Assembly (NCBI RefSeq): GCF_050717545.1
Contig: NZ_JBOITN010000045.1
Coordinates: forward strand, 1-64,000
From: Clostridium_AD sp050717545
GTDB taxonomy: Bacteria > Bacillota > Clostridia > Clostridiales > Clostridiaceae
DNA: 64,000 nt
Direction of reading: 5' to 3'
Part shown: positions 53,894 to 63,417 of the stretch, piece by piece
How positions within the stretch are numbered: position 1 is the first letter of the stretch
Layout of the letters: each line of letters begins with the position of its first letter
Notes under the pieces: model-generated
Seen by the model: only the letters and a program-made list of their open reading frames with translations
What the model was told of the DNA's origin: nothing
The model's database searches: none
Program-made: the position numbers and the translations under genes

Positions 53894-55306
53894 TTATATA
53901 CTTTTCTGATATTTAGCTACGTACTCATAAGATAAAAAATATTCTTTCATCTCTTGACCTACAATACTACAAATACTATTTAATAGCTTATTGTCATCCA
54001 ATGTTAATTCACTCCTATAATGAAATATAAATGGATTAATATATCCACACTCATCAAATATCTTGCATATATCTGGTAAAGTAAAAAACTTATTATTACT
54101 TCTATTTAGAATAGAATTTTCACTATACATAAAACTTCCGCTTAATAACTCTTTTATAACTGAGTGGTGCATTATGTTAGGAATAGTCGCAATTATATAT
54201 CCTCCTGGCTTTAAAAATCTTTTTAGTTCATTTAATAATGTCCATGGATCTTTACTTAATTGAAGTCTATTCCCAAGAATTATATAATCAAAAAAATTCA
54301 CCTTGCTTTCTTTAAAATTCATGTTATAATCTTCTTCAAAATCATAACTTATCAACTCTAATATATTTCCGCCTAGCCTTGCTAAACATTCATTTGTTTC
54401 GCAACCATATATTTTAGCATTTGGGTACATATATTTTAATTTAAGTAATGTAGCTCCGAGTCCACAATCAAACTCAAAAATATTTAGTTCTTTTTCTTTC
54501 GGCTCATTTATACGTTCTATTATGTCAAATTTCAGTGTGCTCGCGAAGCTTGAATTAAAGCCCCACTTGTCCTCAAATTTTTTACTATTTATCTTTAAGA
54601 GGTTATTAAATTTAGTATAATTTTTATTAAAAGATGAACTTCCAAAATGGTGTATAAAGCTGTCATTACAAAGCATTAATCTATATTCCTCATCTATAAT
54701 TCTCATACTCAAATCATCATCTTCAAAATTTCCTGGTGTAAATCTTTCATCCAAAATACCAATTTTATTAAGAACTTCTCTCTTTATTATCATACAAAAT
54801 GCCACAAGCCTAACCTTTTCCTCCCACTTATGGGCGTTTGTTCTATTATTAGCATCCGCGAATGGAATCATATCTTTAACATCACTATAAGGCACACTTA
54901 CCGACTGATAATTAGAGCACTTATTAGTTATAGATGCAGCCGCTCCAATTTTATCATCACTGTAAAGACATGTTTTAAGATTATCAAGCCACCTTGGAGT
55001 AACTATAGTGTCATTATTTAATAACAAAATATCATTTTCTTTCCCCGATACATCTATCCCTATATTACATCCCTTTGGAAATCCTACATTCTCATCATTC
55101 AAAATAACTACTATATCTTTTTGCTGTTTAAGCCACTCTCGTGTTCCATCAGTAGAATTATTATCCACTACAATAATTTCGTAGGTATTCTCTTTAGTAT
55201 ATTTTCTTATGCTATCAATGCAAATTTTATTATACATAAGATTATTGTAAGTTAAGATTATAATCGAAGTTTTTCTATTTTCTAACTTCATTTCATTTTC
55301 AATCAT
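53894..55306 (-). CDS. Glycosyltransferase family 2 fused to a SAM methyltransferase-like domain
   Basis: A 470-residue fusion. Residues about 12-240 are a GT-A family-2 transferase (SIIILTYNNLMYNK, VVDNNSTDGT, LLLNNDTIVTP as the metal-binding region, ERFTPGNFEDDDLSMR). Residues about 270-430 form a class-I methyltransferase fold (FDCGLGATLL as motif I, DYIILGNRLQ, LKPGGYIIATIPN). It could transfer and methylate a sugar of the surface glycan; whether the second part is active is not known. GGAAGGG precedes the ATG. First gene of the glycan cluster on this side. Confidence 0.82.
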   Translation of the reverse strand: MIENEMKLENRKTSIIILTYNNLMYNKICIDSIRKYTKENTYEIIVVDNNSTDGTREWLKQQKDIVVILNDENVGFPKGCNIGIDVSGKENDILLLNNDTIVTPRWLDNLKTCLYSDDKIGAAASITNKCSNYQSVSVPYSDVKDMIPFADANNRTNAHKWEEKVRLVAFCMIIKREVLNKIGILDERFTPGNFEDDDLSMRIIDEEYRLMLCNDSFIHHFGSSSFNKNYTKFNNLLKINSKKFEDKWGFNSSFASTLKFDIIERINEPKEKELNIFEFDCGLGATLLKLKYMYPNAKIYGCETNECLARLGGNILELISYDFEEDYNMNFKESKVNFFDYIILGNRLQLSKDPWTLLNELKRFLKPGGYIIATIPNIMHHSVIKELLSGSFMYSENSILNRSNNKFFTLPDICKIFDECGYINPFIFHYRSELTLDDNKLLNSICSIVGQEMKEYFLSYEYVAKYQKSI

Positions 55307-55514
55307 TATTTAATCCCTTCCTCTAACACTTAGTTATCACAAATTAGACTCTAATTTCATATTATGCATAACATTAAAAATATGTACCTTCCTCTTATAA
55401 ATTCCTACTTTCTAACTTACAAATATTAAAATACATTTACCATTTTTTATAAACATGTTTCCTATTCCAATCCCTAGCATATTATAGACTGTAAGTTTAT
55501 TTTAGGAGGATTAT

Positions 55515-56588
55515 ATGGTAACTATTAGTTTATGTATGATTGTAAAAAACGAAGAAGATGTTTTAGGTAGATGCCTCGATAGCGTGCAAGGCATTGTTGA
55601 TGAAATAATAATAGTCGATACAGGTTCTACAGATAACACAAAGAATATCGCTTTAAAGTATACAGATAATATATTTAATTTTGAGTGGATTAATGATTTT
55701 TCCGCAGCTAGAAATAATGCTTTTTCTAAAGCAACTAAAGATTATATTCTTTGGCTAGATGCTGATGATGTTATTCTCGCGGATGATATTATAAAATTTA
55801 AGAATCTTAAAGAAACATTATCTCTAGATGTAGATAATGTAATGATGATGTATAACGTAGGATTTGATGAAAATGGTTCTGTTTCGCTTTCATATTTTAG
55901 AGAACGTTTATCCAAACGAACAAACCATGCTTTATGGATGGAACCTGTCCATGAATGTTTAATAATAGGCGGAAATACTATAAATACCGATATATGTATA
56001 ACTCACAAAAAAGAACATGCAGCAGTTCCAGGTAGAAATATTACAATTTATAAAAACTTACTTTCCGAGGGCATAGAATTAAGCCCAAGAGGGCTTTTCT
56101 ATTATTCTAGGGAATTATTTCAGAATGGATTTACCAAAGATGCAATCCAATATTTCAATGAATTTTTAGATACAGAAAAGGGCTGGGTAGAAGATAATAT
56201 AAGTTCCTGTTTTGATCTTTCTAAGTGTTATGACATTATAGGTGATAAAAAAAGCATGCTTAAAATACTCCTTAGAAGCTTTGAATATGATACTCCAAGA
56301 GCTGAAATATGTTGTAATTTAGGGACTTACTACTTTGAAACTTTAGATTATACTAAGGCCATCTTCTGGTATAAGCTTGCAGACAGTCTTGACAAACCAG
56401 TTAATAGCTGGGGGTTTATATCTCATGATTTCTGGGGTTATATACCCAATATTCAACTTTCTGTTTGTTATGACAGATTAGGCAACAGAGAATTGTCAGT
56501 TAAGTTTAACGATAAGGCAGCGAAGTATAAACCTAATTCTACAGCAGTACGTTTAAATAGAGAATATTACGAAAGAACTTCTGTATAA
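55515..56588 (+). CDS. Glycosyltransferase family 2 with tetratricopeptide-like C-terminus
   Basis: A 357-residue cytosolic transferase. The GT2 domain (about 1-215) carries SLCMIVKNEEDVLGRCLDSV, IIVDTGSTDNT and the metal motif WLDADD. The C-terminal third (about 220-350) holds helical TPR-like repeats (RELFQNGFTKDAIQYFNEF, LGTYYFETLDYTKAIFWYKL), which probably bind protein partners. It resembles the SunS-like and similar GT2-TPR proteins that glycosylate peptides or build surface glycans. AGGAGG precedes the ATG. It is the only plus-strand gene of the cluster. Confidence 0.88.
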   Translation: MVTISLCMIVKNEEDVLGRCLDSVQGIVDEIIIVDTGSTDNTKNIALKYTDNIFNFEWINDFSAARNNAFSKATKDYILWLDADDVILADDIIKFKNLKETLSLDVDNVMMMYNVGFDENGSVSLSYFRERLSKRTNHALWMEPVHECLIIGGNTINTDICITHKKEHAAVPGRNITIYKNLLSEGIELSPRGLFYYSRELFQNGFTKDAIQYFNEFLDTEKGWVEDNISSCFDLSKCYDIIGDKKSMLKILLRSFEYDTPRAEICCNLGTYYFETLDYTKAIFWYKLADSLDKPVNSWGFISHDFWGYIPNIQLSVCYDRLGNRELSVKFNDKAAKYKPNSTAVRLNREYYERTSV

Positions 56589-56667
56589 ACACAAGCAGAT
56601 AATTAGAGACATAATTTAAAGTGCATGCTGCAACTAAAAAAAACGCCAACACAAAATATGGACGTTA

Positions 56668-56706
56668 AATTTCCCCTAAACATATGATATCATGCCTAGG
56701 GGAATT
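56668..56706. terminator. Terminator between convergent glycosyltransferase genes
   Basis: CCCCTA (56673-56678) pairs with TAGGGG (56697-56702), extended by AATT pairs outward, with a small palindrome in the loop. It sits between genes ending at 56588 (plus) and 56714 (minus). Confidence 0.75.
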
Positions 56707-56713
56707 CTTATTA

Positions 56714-57643
56714 TTATACTTTTAAATCTAGTATAACCTTTAGTTCTTCTAATTTAGTTTTAAAGTATGGTTCCCCCAAGTAATATCTTGTAAATATATT
56801 TATTCCTCCATCGATGCTTAGTGGCAACTTAGTTTCCAGGATCCAACGAACTAATGGAAATGTAATATTTAGTGATGCAAGTTTATGATACTCTATCTCA
56901 GCATCCGTTAATCCATTGCCTCTAAAGCTATACAATATATCTAAATAATTTTTTATAGCTACTTCCATAATATTATAACCAGACGCACCTGCTGACCCTG
57001 TATCTGGTCTATTAATTTCTCCACTCAAGATGCAGTAATTAGGATTAGATCGTAAAAGTTCAAGTTGGATATATATATGGTTAAGACTTGAGTATAAGAA
57101 CTTCTCTTTTAGAGGTATTTTCTTATAGGCATCATTTTTCAAAACCATACCGGTAATCCATCCTCCCGTCCCTGAATCTATCTGATAATCGCTCATACCA
57201 CTACCACGATTTATAATTAGCGGGTGCCACTTCATAGATAAATACATTAGATCACAATCTCTATTAGCGTTAATCATATTAATTATCGCACTATAAACCC
57301 CTTCATTAAAAAAATCATCATCACCATGTAAATTAATATATTCTCCATTTGATATATCTAACACCTTTTGTATATTTTTTGATACTCCTATATTCTCTTG
57401 ATTTTTACAATATACTAAAGTATCATATTTCTCTTTGTATTCATCAATAATTATTGAAGTATTATCTGTAGAAGCATTGTCACATACTACTACTTCAAAT
57501 CTATAATTATTACCAACCTGAGAGTATATGTTCTCAAGTAGCTTTCTTAAAAACTCAGCCCGATTATATGTTGGAATACCTATAGTAAGCACAGGCCTTT
57601 TATTTAACTCTTTTACGTTTCCCTTGGTAGTGTCATTGCTCAT
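56714..57643 (-). CDS. Glycosyltransferase family 2 (intact copy of a tandem set)
   Basis: A 309-residue GT-A transferase. The nucleotide-sugar site TIGIPTYNRAEFL, VVVCDNASTDNT and metal motif LHGDDDFF are intact, followed by a beta segment (HPLIINRGSGMSDYQIDS) and a helical C-terminus ending near YYLGEPYFKTKLEELK. Two decayed copies lie directly upstream in tandem on the same strand. It probably adds a sugar to the surface glycan. AAGGAG precedes the ATG and overlaps the end of the first remnant. Confidence 0.88.
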   Translation of the reverse strand: MSNDTTKGNVKELNKRPVLTIGIPTYNRAEFLRKLLENIYSQVGNNYRFEVVVCDNASTDNTSIIIDEYKEKYDTLVYCKNQENIGVSKNIQKVLDISNGEYINLHGDDDFFNEGVYSAIINMINANRDCDLMYLSMKWHPLIINRGSGMSDYQIDSGTGGWITGMVLKNDAYKKIPLKEKFLYSSLNHIYIQLELLRSNPNYCILSGEINRPDTGSAGASGYNIMEVAIKNYLDILYSFRGNGLTDAEIEYHKLASLNITFPLVRWILETKLPLSIDGGINIFTRYYLGEPYFKTKLEELKVILDLKV

Positions 57644-57656
57644 AAATTACTTCTCC

Positions 57657-57905
57657 TTAAATAGTACATAACAATACTAATTTTAATAAACTTTTGATTT
57701 CATTTAGCTTTTGGTGGTAATATATTTCGCCTGAATAATATTTAGTATACGCTTTTTCAAGACCATCCATTTTAAAATAATACCTCTGCTTAATACTGCA
57801 TCAATACTTGGAAAGATTATTGAACTAAGAACCTTATGTTTCTAAAAATGTAGCTCTATTAAAGGTTGGAATTCCTATAGTTAAAATCGGGATGTTATTA
57901 TTCAT
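57657..57905 (-). pseudogene. Decayed GT2 copy 1, large internal deletion
   Basis: The minus strand starts MNNNIPILTIGIPTFNRATF, the exact start of the GT2 gene family here, then stops after about 23 codons. The far end, in another frame, reads AYTKYYSGEIYYHQKLNEIK, matching the intact C-terminus YYLGEPYFKTKLEELK. The 230 or so codons between are missing. So this is a tandem GT2 copy with only its two ends left. Confidence 0.85.
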
Positions 57906-57936
57906 GCCCTAATACTCCTTTTGAATCATCTATTTA

Positions 57937-58606
57937 TTATCTCTTTAATGCTAATATACTTCTTAGCACTGCTAACTTTTCCTCAAAATATTCTTCCCCA
58001 GAGTAATATAGCTTAAATAATTCTACTGAATTGTCTAAACTTAATGACATATTCGCATTAATTACCCATCTTAAAAACGGGAAAAGCAAAGATAATAAAA
58101 AGTATTTCCGGAATTTTATCTCGGCACTTGTTAATCCATCGCCCTCAAAATTAGAAAGTATATCTATATAATTTTCATAATAACTTGCATAACATTATAT
58201 CCAGAAAACCCTGCCGAGGCACAATCATATCTTGGGATAGGTCCCCTTAGAACGCAATAGTTAACATTTTTAGTTGAATATACATATGATTCAAATCAGA
58301 ATATAGAAACTTTTCTTTATCGTCAACTTTTTTATAACATCATTACATATAACCATCCCAGTAATACCACTAATGTTTTTAGCATCAACTATATAATTAC
58401 TAAGCCCCGCTCCACGTTTAACGCTAAAAACATCATTAGCACCTGGCAGAAACATTACATCACAATCACAATTTCCCTCAATCATATCTAGAATCATTAC
58501 CTATTTGACTATAAACATTTTCAAGGCATTTACAAAGATACATCTCCCTATTAAAGGTTGGAATAGCTATAGTCAAAATTGGCCTTATTTTATTATTTTC
58601 ATTCAT
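57937..58606 (-). pseudogene. Decayed GT2 copy 2, frameshifts and deletion
   Basis: The start is MNENNKIRPILTIAIPTFNR, ending in TGA after about 43 codons (NDSRYD). The next part, in other frames, holds EGNCDCDVMFLPGANDVFS, then YSDLNHMYIQLKML, VNYCVLRGPIPRYDCASAGF and a long end from NYIDILSNFEGDGLTSAEI to the stop at 57937. The segment carrying the metal motif is deleted. At least four frames are used, so no active enzyme can be made. The C-terminal part still aligns with the intact gene over about 90 residues. Confidence 0.88.
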
Positions 58607-58642
58607 GGAACCATCCTCCATTTATAACATAGCAATCTTGTT

Positions 58643-59995
58643 TTATTTTTTACTTATATTTTTTAATATATATTCTTCGATATTGGATACCATATAATTT
58701 ATCATATTTTCATTTATTCCTGGATAAACGCCTAACCAAAATGAATTAGTAGTAATTAAATCTGTATTTTTAAGTTCTCCTACAATTCTATATGAATCTT
58801 TATTTTTTTTATATTCTTCAAATAATGGTTGCCTTGTAATGTTTCCTGCAAATAGCAACCTAGTTTGAATTCCTTTAGCCTCTAAATACTCAAGTAAATC
58901 CCTTCTATTTATAGATGAATCTTTAATTGTCATCAAAAAACCAAACCAACTAGGTTTAGCATTTTTCTCAGCCTCAGGTAAAATTAAATATTTATCTAAA
59001 TGCTTTAATTTGTTTTTTAGTAGTTCCCAATTCTCTATTCTTCTTTCTATAAATTCAGGTAACTTCTTTAACTGCGCGCACCCTATTGATGCTTGCATTT
59101 CTGTAACTTTCAAATTATATCCTAAATGTGAATAAATATATTTATGATCATAACCAAGAGGCATATCTCCGTATTTTATAGCAAACCTTTTTTTGCAAGT
59201 ATTATCACACCCTGATTTACAATAACAATCCCTTCCCCAATCTCTAAAAGATTCTATTATTCTACTTAACATAACACTATTTGTGTATACAGCACCCCCT
59301 TCGCCCATAGTAATATGATGCGGTGGATAAAAGCTTGAAGTCCCTATGTCTCCAATTGTTCCTGTATACTTTAATTCTCCTTTATATTCATATTGCGAAC
59401 CCAGAGCATCGCAATTATCTTCTATTAACCATAAATTATTTTTATCACAAAATTCTTTAACCCTTTTTAAATTAAAAGGATTACCTAGTGTATGAGCTAT
59501 GAGAATGGCTTTAGTTTTACTTGATAATGCCTCTTCTAATAAATTAACATCAATATTGTAAGTTGGAAGTGTTATATCTACAAATACTGGCACTGCTCCA
59601 TATTGAAGTATTGGAGCTACAGTAGTTGGAAAACCCGCTGCAACTGTTATAACTTCATCTCCTTTTTCTATTCTCCGTTCTTTTAATTTAGGGGAAGTAA
59701 GCGCCATAAATGCAAGAAGATTTGCTGATGACCCAGAATTAGTTAATGAACAATATTTCACACCTAAAAACTGTGCAAACTCTTTTTCAAATTTGTCGCA
59801 GAATCTACCCGTTGTAAGCCAAAAATCAAGTGTAGCCTCAGTAAGGTTTATCATTTCGTCCTCATCAAAATATCTTCCTCCGTAGTTTATTTTGTTGCCT
59901 TCTTTCCACTCTTCTTTATTTTTAAAAACCTCATCATAATATTCCTTAACGTTTTCTAATATCTTTAGCCTTAATAAACTTTCTTTATTTGACAA
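58643..59995 (-). CDS. rfbH: CDP-4-keto-6-deoxyglucose 3-dehydrase (RfbH/E1-like)
   Basis: A 450-residue PMP enzyme of the aminotransferase fold that removes the C3 hydroxyl from CDP-4-keto-6-deoxy-D-glucose, leading to 3,6-dideoxy sugars. The diagnostic feature is present: the PLP Lys is replaced by His in SSFYPPHHITMGEGG (about 227). Cys195, Cys257, Cys259 and Cys267 match the E1 2Fe-2S spacing (C-X-C-X7-C). The start is TTG, with AAGGAGG seven bases upstream. It needs a reductase partner of the RfbI/E3 type, which is not in the window. Confidence 0.93.
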   Translation of the reverse strand: MSNKESLLRLKILENVKEYYDEVFKNKEEWKEGNKINYGGRYFDEDEMINLTEATLDFWLTTGRFCDKFEKEFAQFLGVKYCSLTNSGSSANLLAFMALTSPKLKERRIEKGDEVITVAAGFPTTVAPILQYGAVPVFVDITLPTYNIDVNLLEEALSSKTKAILIAHTLGNPFNLKRVKEFCDKNNLWLIEDNCDALGSQYEYKGELKYTGTIGDIGTSSFYPPHHITMGEGGAVYTNSVMLSRIIESFRDWGRDCYCKSGCDNTCKKRFAIKYGDMPLGYDHKYIYSHLGYNLKVTEMQASIGCAQLKKLPEFIERRIENWELLKNKLKHLDKYLILPEAEKNAKPSWFGFLMTIKDSSINRRDLLEYLEAKGIQTRLLFAGNITRQPLFEEYKKNKDSYRIVGELKNTDLITTNSFWLGVYPGINENMINYMVSNIEEYILKNISKK

Positions 59996-60034
59996 TAATC
60001 TGCCTCCTTAATCAATTTTTCTTAGTTAATTTTT

Positions 60035-60847
60035 TTATTCACTTGCTTCTGGAATATGTGTTTCATTTCCTATCCAAAATTCTGTCTCGCCAGAAGCATT
60101 TTCTTTTAGATAAACTGGTTGTTTTATTTTAATCTTTATATTCTCTGTTCTTTGATGATGTATTAAAAAAATATTAAATAATCGTTCACCTAAATATGCA
60201 AAATCCTTAACATTGGGATCAGGGTTTAGTCTCTTCTTAATTTCTCCAAAAATATCCATTATCCAAGTCATATACTTATCAAATAAATCTCCTCGCATTA
60301 TAAATAAATTAATATAATAAACTTCCGTGCTAAGCAAAGCTGTAAAACAATCTCCTTCATAACTAGGATACTTTTCCTTAATAATTTCTAAAGCCGTATT
60401 TAAATATAAACCTTTATGCCACATATTGTGTTGAGTCCACATATTACCAAGTCCAAACATTCTGAAATTTAACGATGTAGGTACTAATACATCACAATCT
60501 TCTAAAATATTCTTGAGACCTTCCTTATCCCAACCATATTTATCTATAACTTCACTAAGATTATCAGTACCAGTTACATTATCTTTAAAGGATATATATC
60601 TTCTATATTGAAAAAATCCTACATACTTTTGTATTTTCATGTTTTTCCACACCCAATAGTAAGTTGAAAACTCAGCATATAGTGAATTTTCGCTAGCCAT
60701 ATTATCCCCTTCGTCAGAACATAATATGGTATAATCACCAGGTACAATTTCTCTTTTAGTATATATAGGTGTAAATATTTCAGACTTTACCATTTTATAA
60801 GGTTTATGACTAATAACATATATATCTACTAATTCATTTAAATCCAT
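60035..60847 (-). CDS. DUF4422-family glycosyltransferase-like protein
   Basis: A 270-residue protein of the DUF4422 type found in capsule and polysaccharide clusters. It shows the family pattern YAEFSTYYWVWKNMK followed by KYVGFFQYRRYIS and PTSLNFRMFGLGNMW. It lacks a clear GT2 signature, but the family is thought to be glycosyltransferases. No membrane span. GGGCGGTG precedes the ATG. It is cotranscribed with its neighbours. Confidence 0.8.
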   Translation of the reverse strand: MDLNELVDIYVISHKPYKMVKSEIFTPIYTKREIVPGDYTILCSDEGDNMASENSLYAEFSTYYWVWKNMKIQKYVGFFQYRRYISFKDNVTGTDNLSEVIDKYGWDKEGLKNILEDCDVLVPTSLNFRMFGLGNMWTQHNMWHKGLYLNTALEIIKEKYPSYEGDCFTALLSTEVYYINLFIMRGDLFDKYMTWIMDIFGEIKKRLNPDPNVKDFAYLGERLFNIFLIHHQRTENIKIKIKQPVYLKENASGETEFWIGNETHIPEASE

Positions 60848-60909
60848 AGTTTCACCGCCCTTATTTTTTACCCTTCATTGAAAATCAATTTAATTATACG
60901 AACCAACCT

Positions 60910-61560
60910 TTAATTATAGTTTTTTATAAATATTAATCTATTTTCATCAAATCCATTTATCGTATTTACAATTCCGCAATCGTGAACGCACCAAGGCGTA
61001 ATTTGCTTAGGTACCACCACTTTATAATCCAGTTTTCTAAACTCCGCGCATTGCGACATATCATAAAAATGCCAACTCTTAAATATATCTTCCCTCCAAG
61101 GAATATCATATTGCGTTATTATTATGAACCCATCAACCGCCGCTACCTCATCAAATGCAAATTCGATTTCATTAAATTTAAGTAGTCCCATAATACCTGT
61201 ATGACTCTCATATACCTCTCCAACAGTTTCAGAACTCTCCCACCATATTCCACTTTCCGGTATAGATTTAGCTCCACACATTCCAATAACACCTATATCG
61301 CCATCTTCAAACACTTTCAACATATCAAGTATAAAATTTCTATTTATAATAAATACGTCTTGATGGAGATATACTTTATATTTAGAATCAGAGCTAAACA
61401 TGCACTTGTTATAAGCTTTAGTTAAATATTCTGCGTTTCTTACAGGAATTATCTCTATATGAAATTCATTAGGTATTATCAAGTTATTTATATACAATTC
61501 ACATTTTTTAAATACTACTTCATCATTTACTGCTATTATAAAACTTACCTTATTATTCAC
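60910..61560 (-). CDS. Glycosyltransferase-like protein (Glyco_tranf_2_5/StrF-like)
   Basis: A 216-residue single-domain GT-A-like protein. SFIIAVNDEVVFKKC begins the fold, KVYLHQDVFIINRNFILDML holds the acidic metal site (HQDVF), and VDGFIIITQYDIPWRED with FYDMSQCAEFRKLDYKVVVP resembles the StrF-like group of short transferases. It most likely acts on the surface glycan. The start is GTG, eight bases after GGGAGG. It lies between the TPP enzyme and the DUF4422 gene. Confidence 0.78.
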   Translation of the reverse strand: MNNKVSFIIAVNDEVVFKKCELYINNLIIPNEFHIEIIPVRNAEYLTKAYNKCMFSSDSKYKVYLHQDVFIINRNFILDMLKVFEDGDIGVIGMCGAKSIPESGIWWESSETVGEVYESHTGIMGLLKFNEIEFAFDEVAAVDGFIIITQYDIPWREDIFKSWHFYDMSQCAEFRKLDYKVVVPKQITPWCVHDCGIVNTINGFDENRLIFIKNYN

Positions 61561-61644
61561 AACAAAGTCCTCCCATATTTCACTTTAATTTTATTTGAGG
61601 AGAAAATATTAACCTTAAACTATCTTTGCAATTATCGCCACCTA

Positions 61645-63405
61645 TTATGACTTATACAAATCAATTATCATATTTTCTTTAAACTCATTTCTATTTATTA
61701 GGGGTTCTTGATCTTCTATTGGTTTGCCTATACCAAGCTTTGGAATTACATAAGTTATATTTTTAAGTTCCACCTCTATGACATAGCTTTCATCATCATT
61801 CAATCTTCCTTTTAATTCATTTATCTGATTTTCATTACTTATTTTAAATGACTTTATTCCATAAGCTTCACTGATTTTCATAAAGTTTGGAACAGAATAT
61901 CCATCTATAGTTCCACTATAATTTGATTCAAAATACATTTCTTGAAAATGTCTAATCATACCTAAAGCATTATTGTTCATGATGATTATCTTTATAGGTA
62001 TCTTTTCCCGGGCAATAGTTTGTAGCTCTTGGATATTCATTTGAATTCCACCATCACCAGTAATCACAACTACTTTATAATTAGGTTTAGCATGCCATGC
62101 TCCTATAGCTGCTGGCAGACCAAATCCCATAGGTCCCATTCCACCCGCGTTTAATAATCTTTGATTCTTAAGAAGCCTCAAAGATTGAGATGCCCAAATT
62201 TGGTTTTGACCTATATCTAAACATATTATAGAATTTGGATTTAGAATTCCACTTATTCTATTCATAAATTCATTAGGGTCTATTTCATTTATATCTGTAT
62301 TAGCTTTAAATGATGGATACATTTTTTTATAACTACTTATTTTATTTATCCAAGAACTGAAATTAAACTTATAATCAAGTTCTTCTATACCTTTATTTAA
62401 TTTTTTTAGAAATAGAAATAAATCACACTCTATAGTTAAATCTTCTTTCACTTTAATATTAAGTTCATTTTTATCTATATCTACATGGACTATTTTAGCC
62501 TGCCTTGCAAAACTGTCAGTTATAGAACTTGTCTGTCTGGTCGTTAATCTAGAACCTAAAACTATTAATAAATCACAATTAGCCACTGCTAAATTTGAAT
62601 ACCTATTTCCATAAGCTCCCATGTACCCTACGTAACACTTATGCCCATGATTTACACTGTCTATCCCCATTAAAGTGCTAACTACAGGGATACCCGTTAT
62701 GTCTATAAATTTCTCCAAACTTCCAACTGCCTTTGCGAGCCTAATTCCTCCACCCGCTAGTATCACAGGTCTTTCACTTTCCTTTATTAAGTCTATTACT
62801 CTACTGACATCTTCTATATTTACTTCTTTCTTTATTGCACTTTTATATTCTTCTGATTCATAAAAACCTATTAGCTCGCGTGGGTTAATTTCAGCCCTTT
62901 GAATGTTCATAGGTATATCTAATAAAACAGGTCCCGGCCTACCATCTTTTGCTATATAAAATGCCTTTTCTAAGCAATATTTTATTTTTTCAGGAGAACT
63001 AATCATAACTGCATACTTTGTTATAGGTTTTATTATGCTTACTATATCAGTCTCTTGAAATCCTTCTTGTCTTATTTCAATTGATCTCTTATATTCATAG
63101 GTATTAACTTGACCTGTTATATACAAACATGGAATAGAATCAAAATAAGCACTTCCTATACCTGTAATAAGGTTTGTCGCTCCTGGTCCACTAGTAGCTG
63201 TGCATACTCCTATATTACCGCTAACCCTTGCATAACCCTCAGCGGCAAATGCTGAAGCCTGTTCATGATAATTTGATATGAATTTAATTCCATCTGCTTT
63301 ATATATTGAATCAACAAAATGAGTTATAGCTCCACCTTGATATCCAAAAATCGTCGTTACACCGTTATCTTTTAGAAACTCTACAACATAATCTGATAAC
63401 TTCAT
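61645..63405 (-). CDS. TPP-dependent acetolactate-synthase-like enzyme in a sugar cluster
   Basis: A 586-residue thiamine-diphosphate flavoenzyme of the acetohydroxyacid synthase fold. The catalytic Glu is in YHEQASAFAAEGYARV near residue 48. The middle FAD/nucleotide-like domain and the TPP site GDGGIQMNIQELQTI with NN follow. Housekeeping IlvB would sit with ilvN/ilvC. Here it sits beside rfbH and a nucleotide-sugar reductase. A known parallel is YerE of Yersinia, which adds a two-carbon acetyl unit to a CDP-3,6-dideoxy-4-ketohexose to form yersiniose. ATG 63405 has AGGTGG eight bases upstream; the GTG four codons earlier overlaps that site. Confidence 0.82.
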   Translation of the reverse strand: MKLSDYVVEFLKDNGVTTIFGYQGGAITHFVDSIYKADGIKFISNYHEQASAFAAEGYARVSGNIGVCTATSGPGATNLITGIGSAYFDSIPCLYITGQVNTYEYKRSIEIRQEGFQETDIVSIIKPITKYAVMISSPEKIKYCLEKAFYIAKDGRPGPVLLDIPMNIQRAEINPRELIGFYESEEYKSAIKKEVNIEDVSRVIDLIKESERPVILAGGGIRLAKAVGSLEKFIDITGIPVVSTLMGIDSVNHGHKCYVGYMGAYGNRYSNLAVANCDLLIVLGSRLTTRQTSSITDSFARQAKIVHVDIDKNELNIKVKEDLTIECDLFLFLKKLNKGIEELDYKFNFSSWINKISSYKKMYPSFKANTDINEIDPNEFMNRISGILNPNSIICLDIGQNQIWASQSLRLLKNQRLLNAGGMGPMGFGLPAAIGAWHAKPNYKVVVITGDGGIQMNIQELQTIAREKIPIKIIIMNNNALGMIRHFQEMYFESNYSGTIDGYSVPNFMKISEAYGIKSFKISNENQINELKGRLNDDESYVIEVELKNITYVIPKLGIGKPIEDQEPLINRNEFKENMIIDLYKS

Positions 63406-63417
63406 AGTATTTACCAC

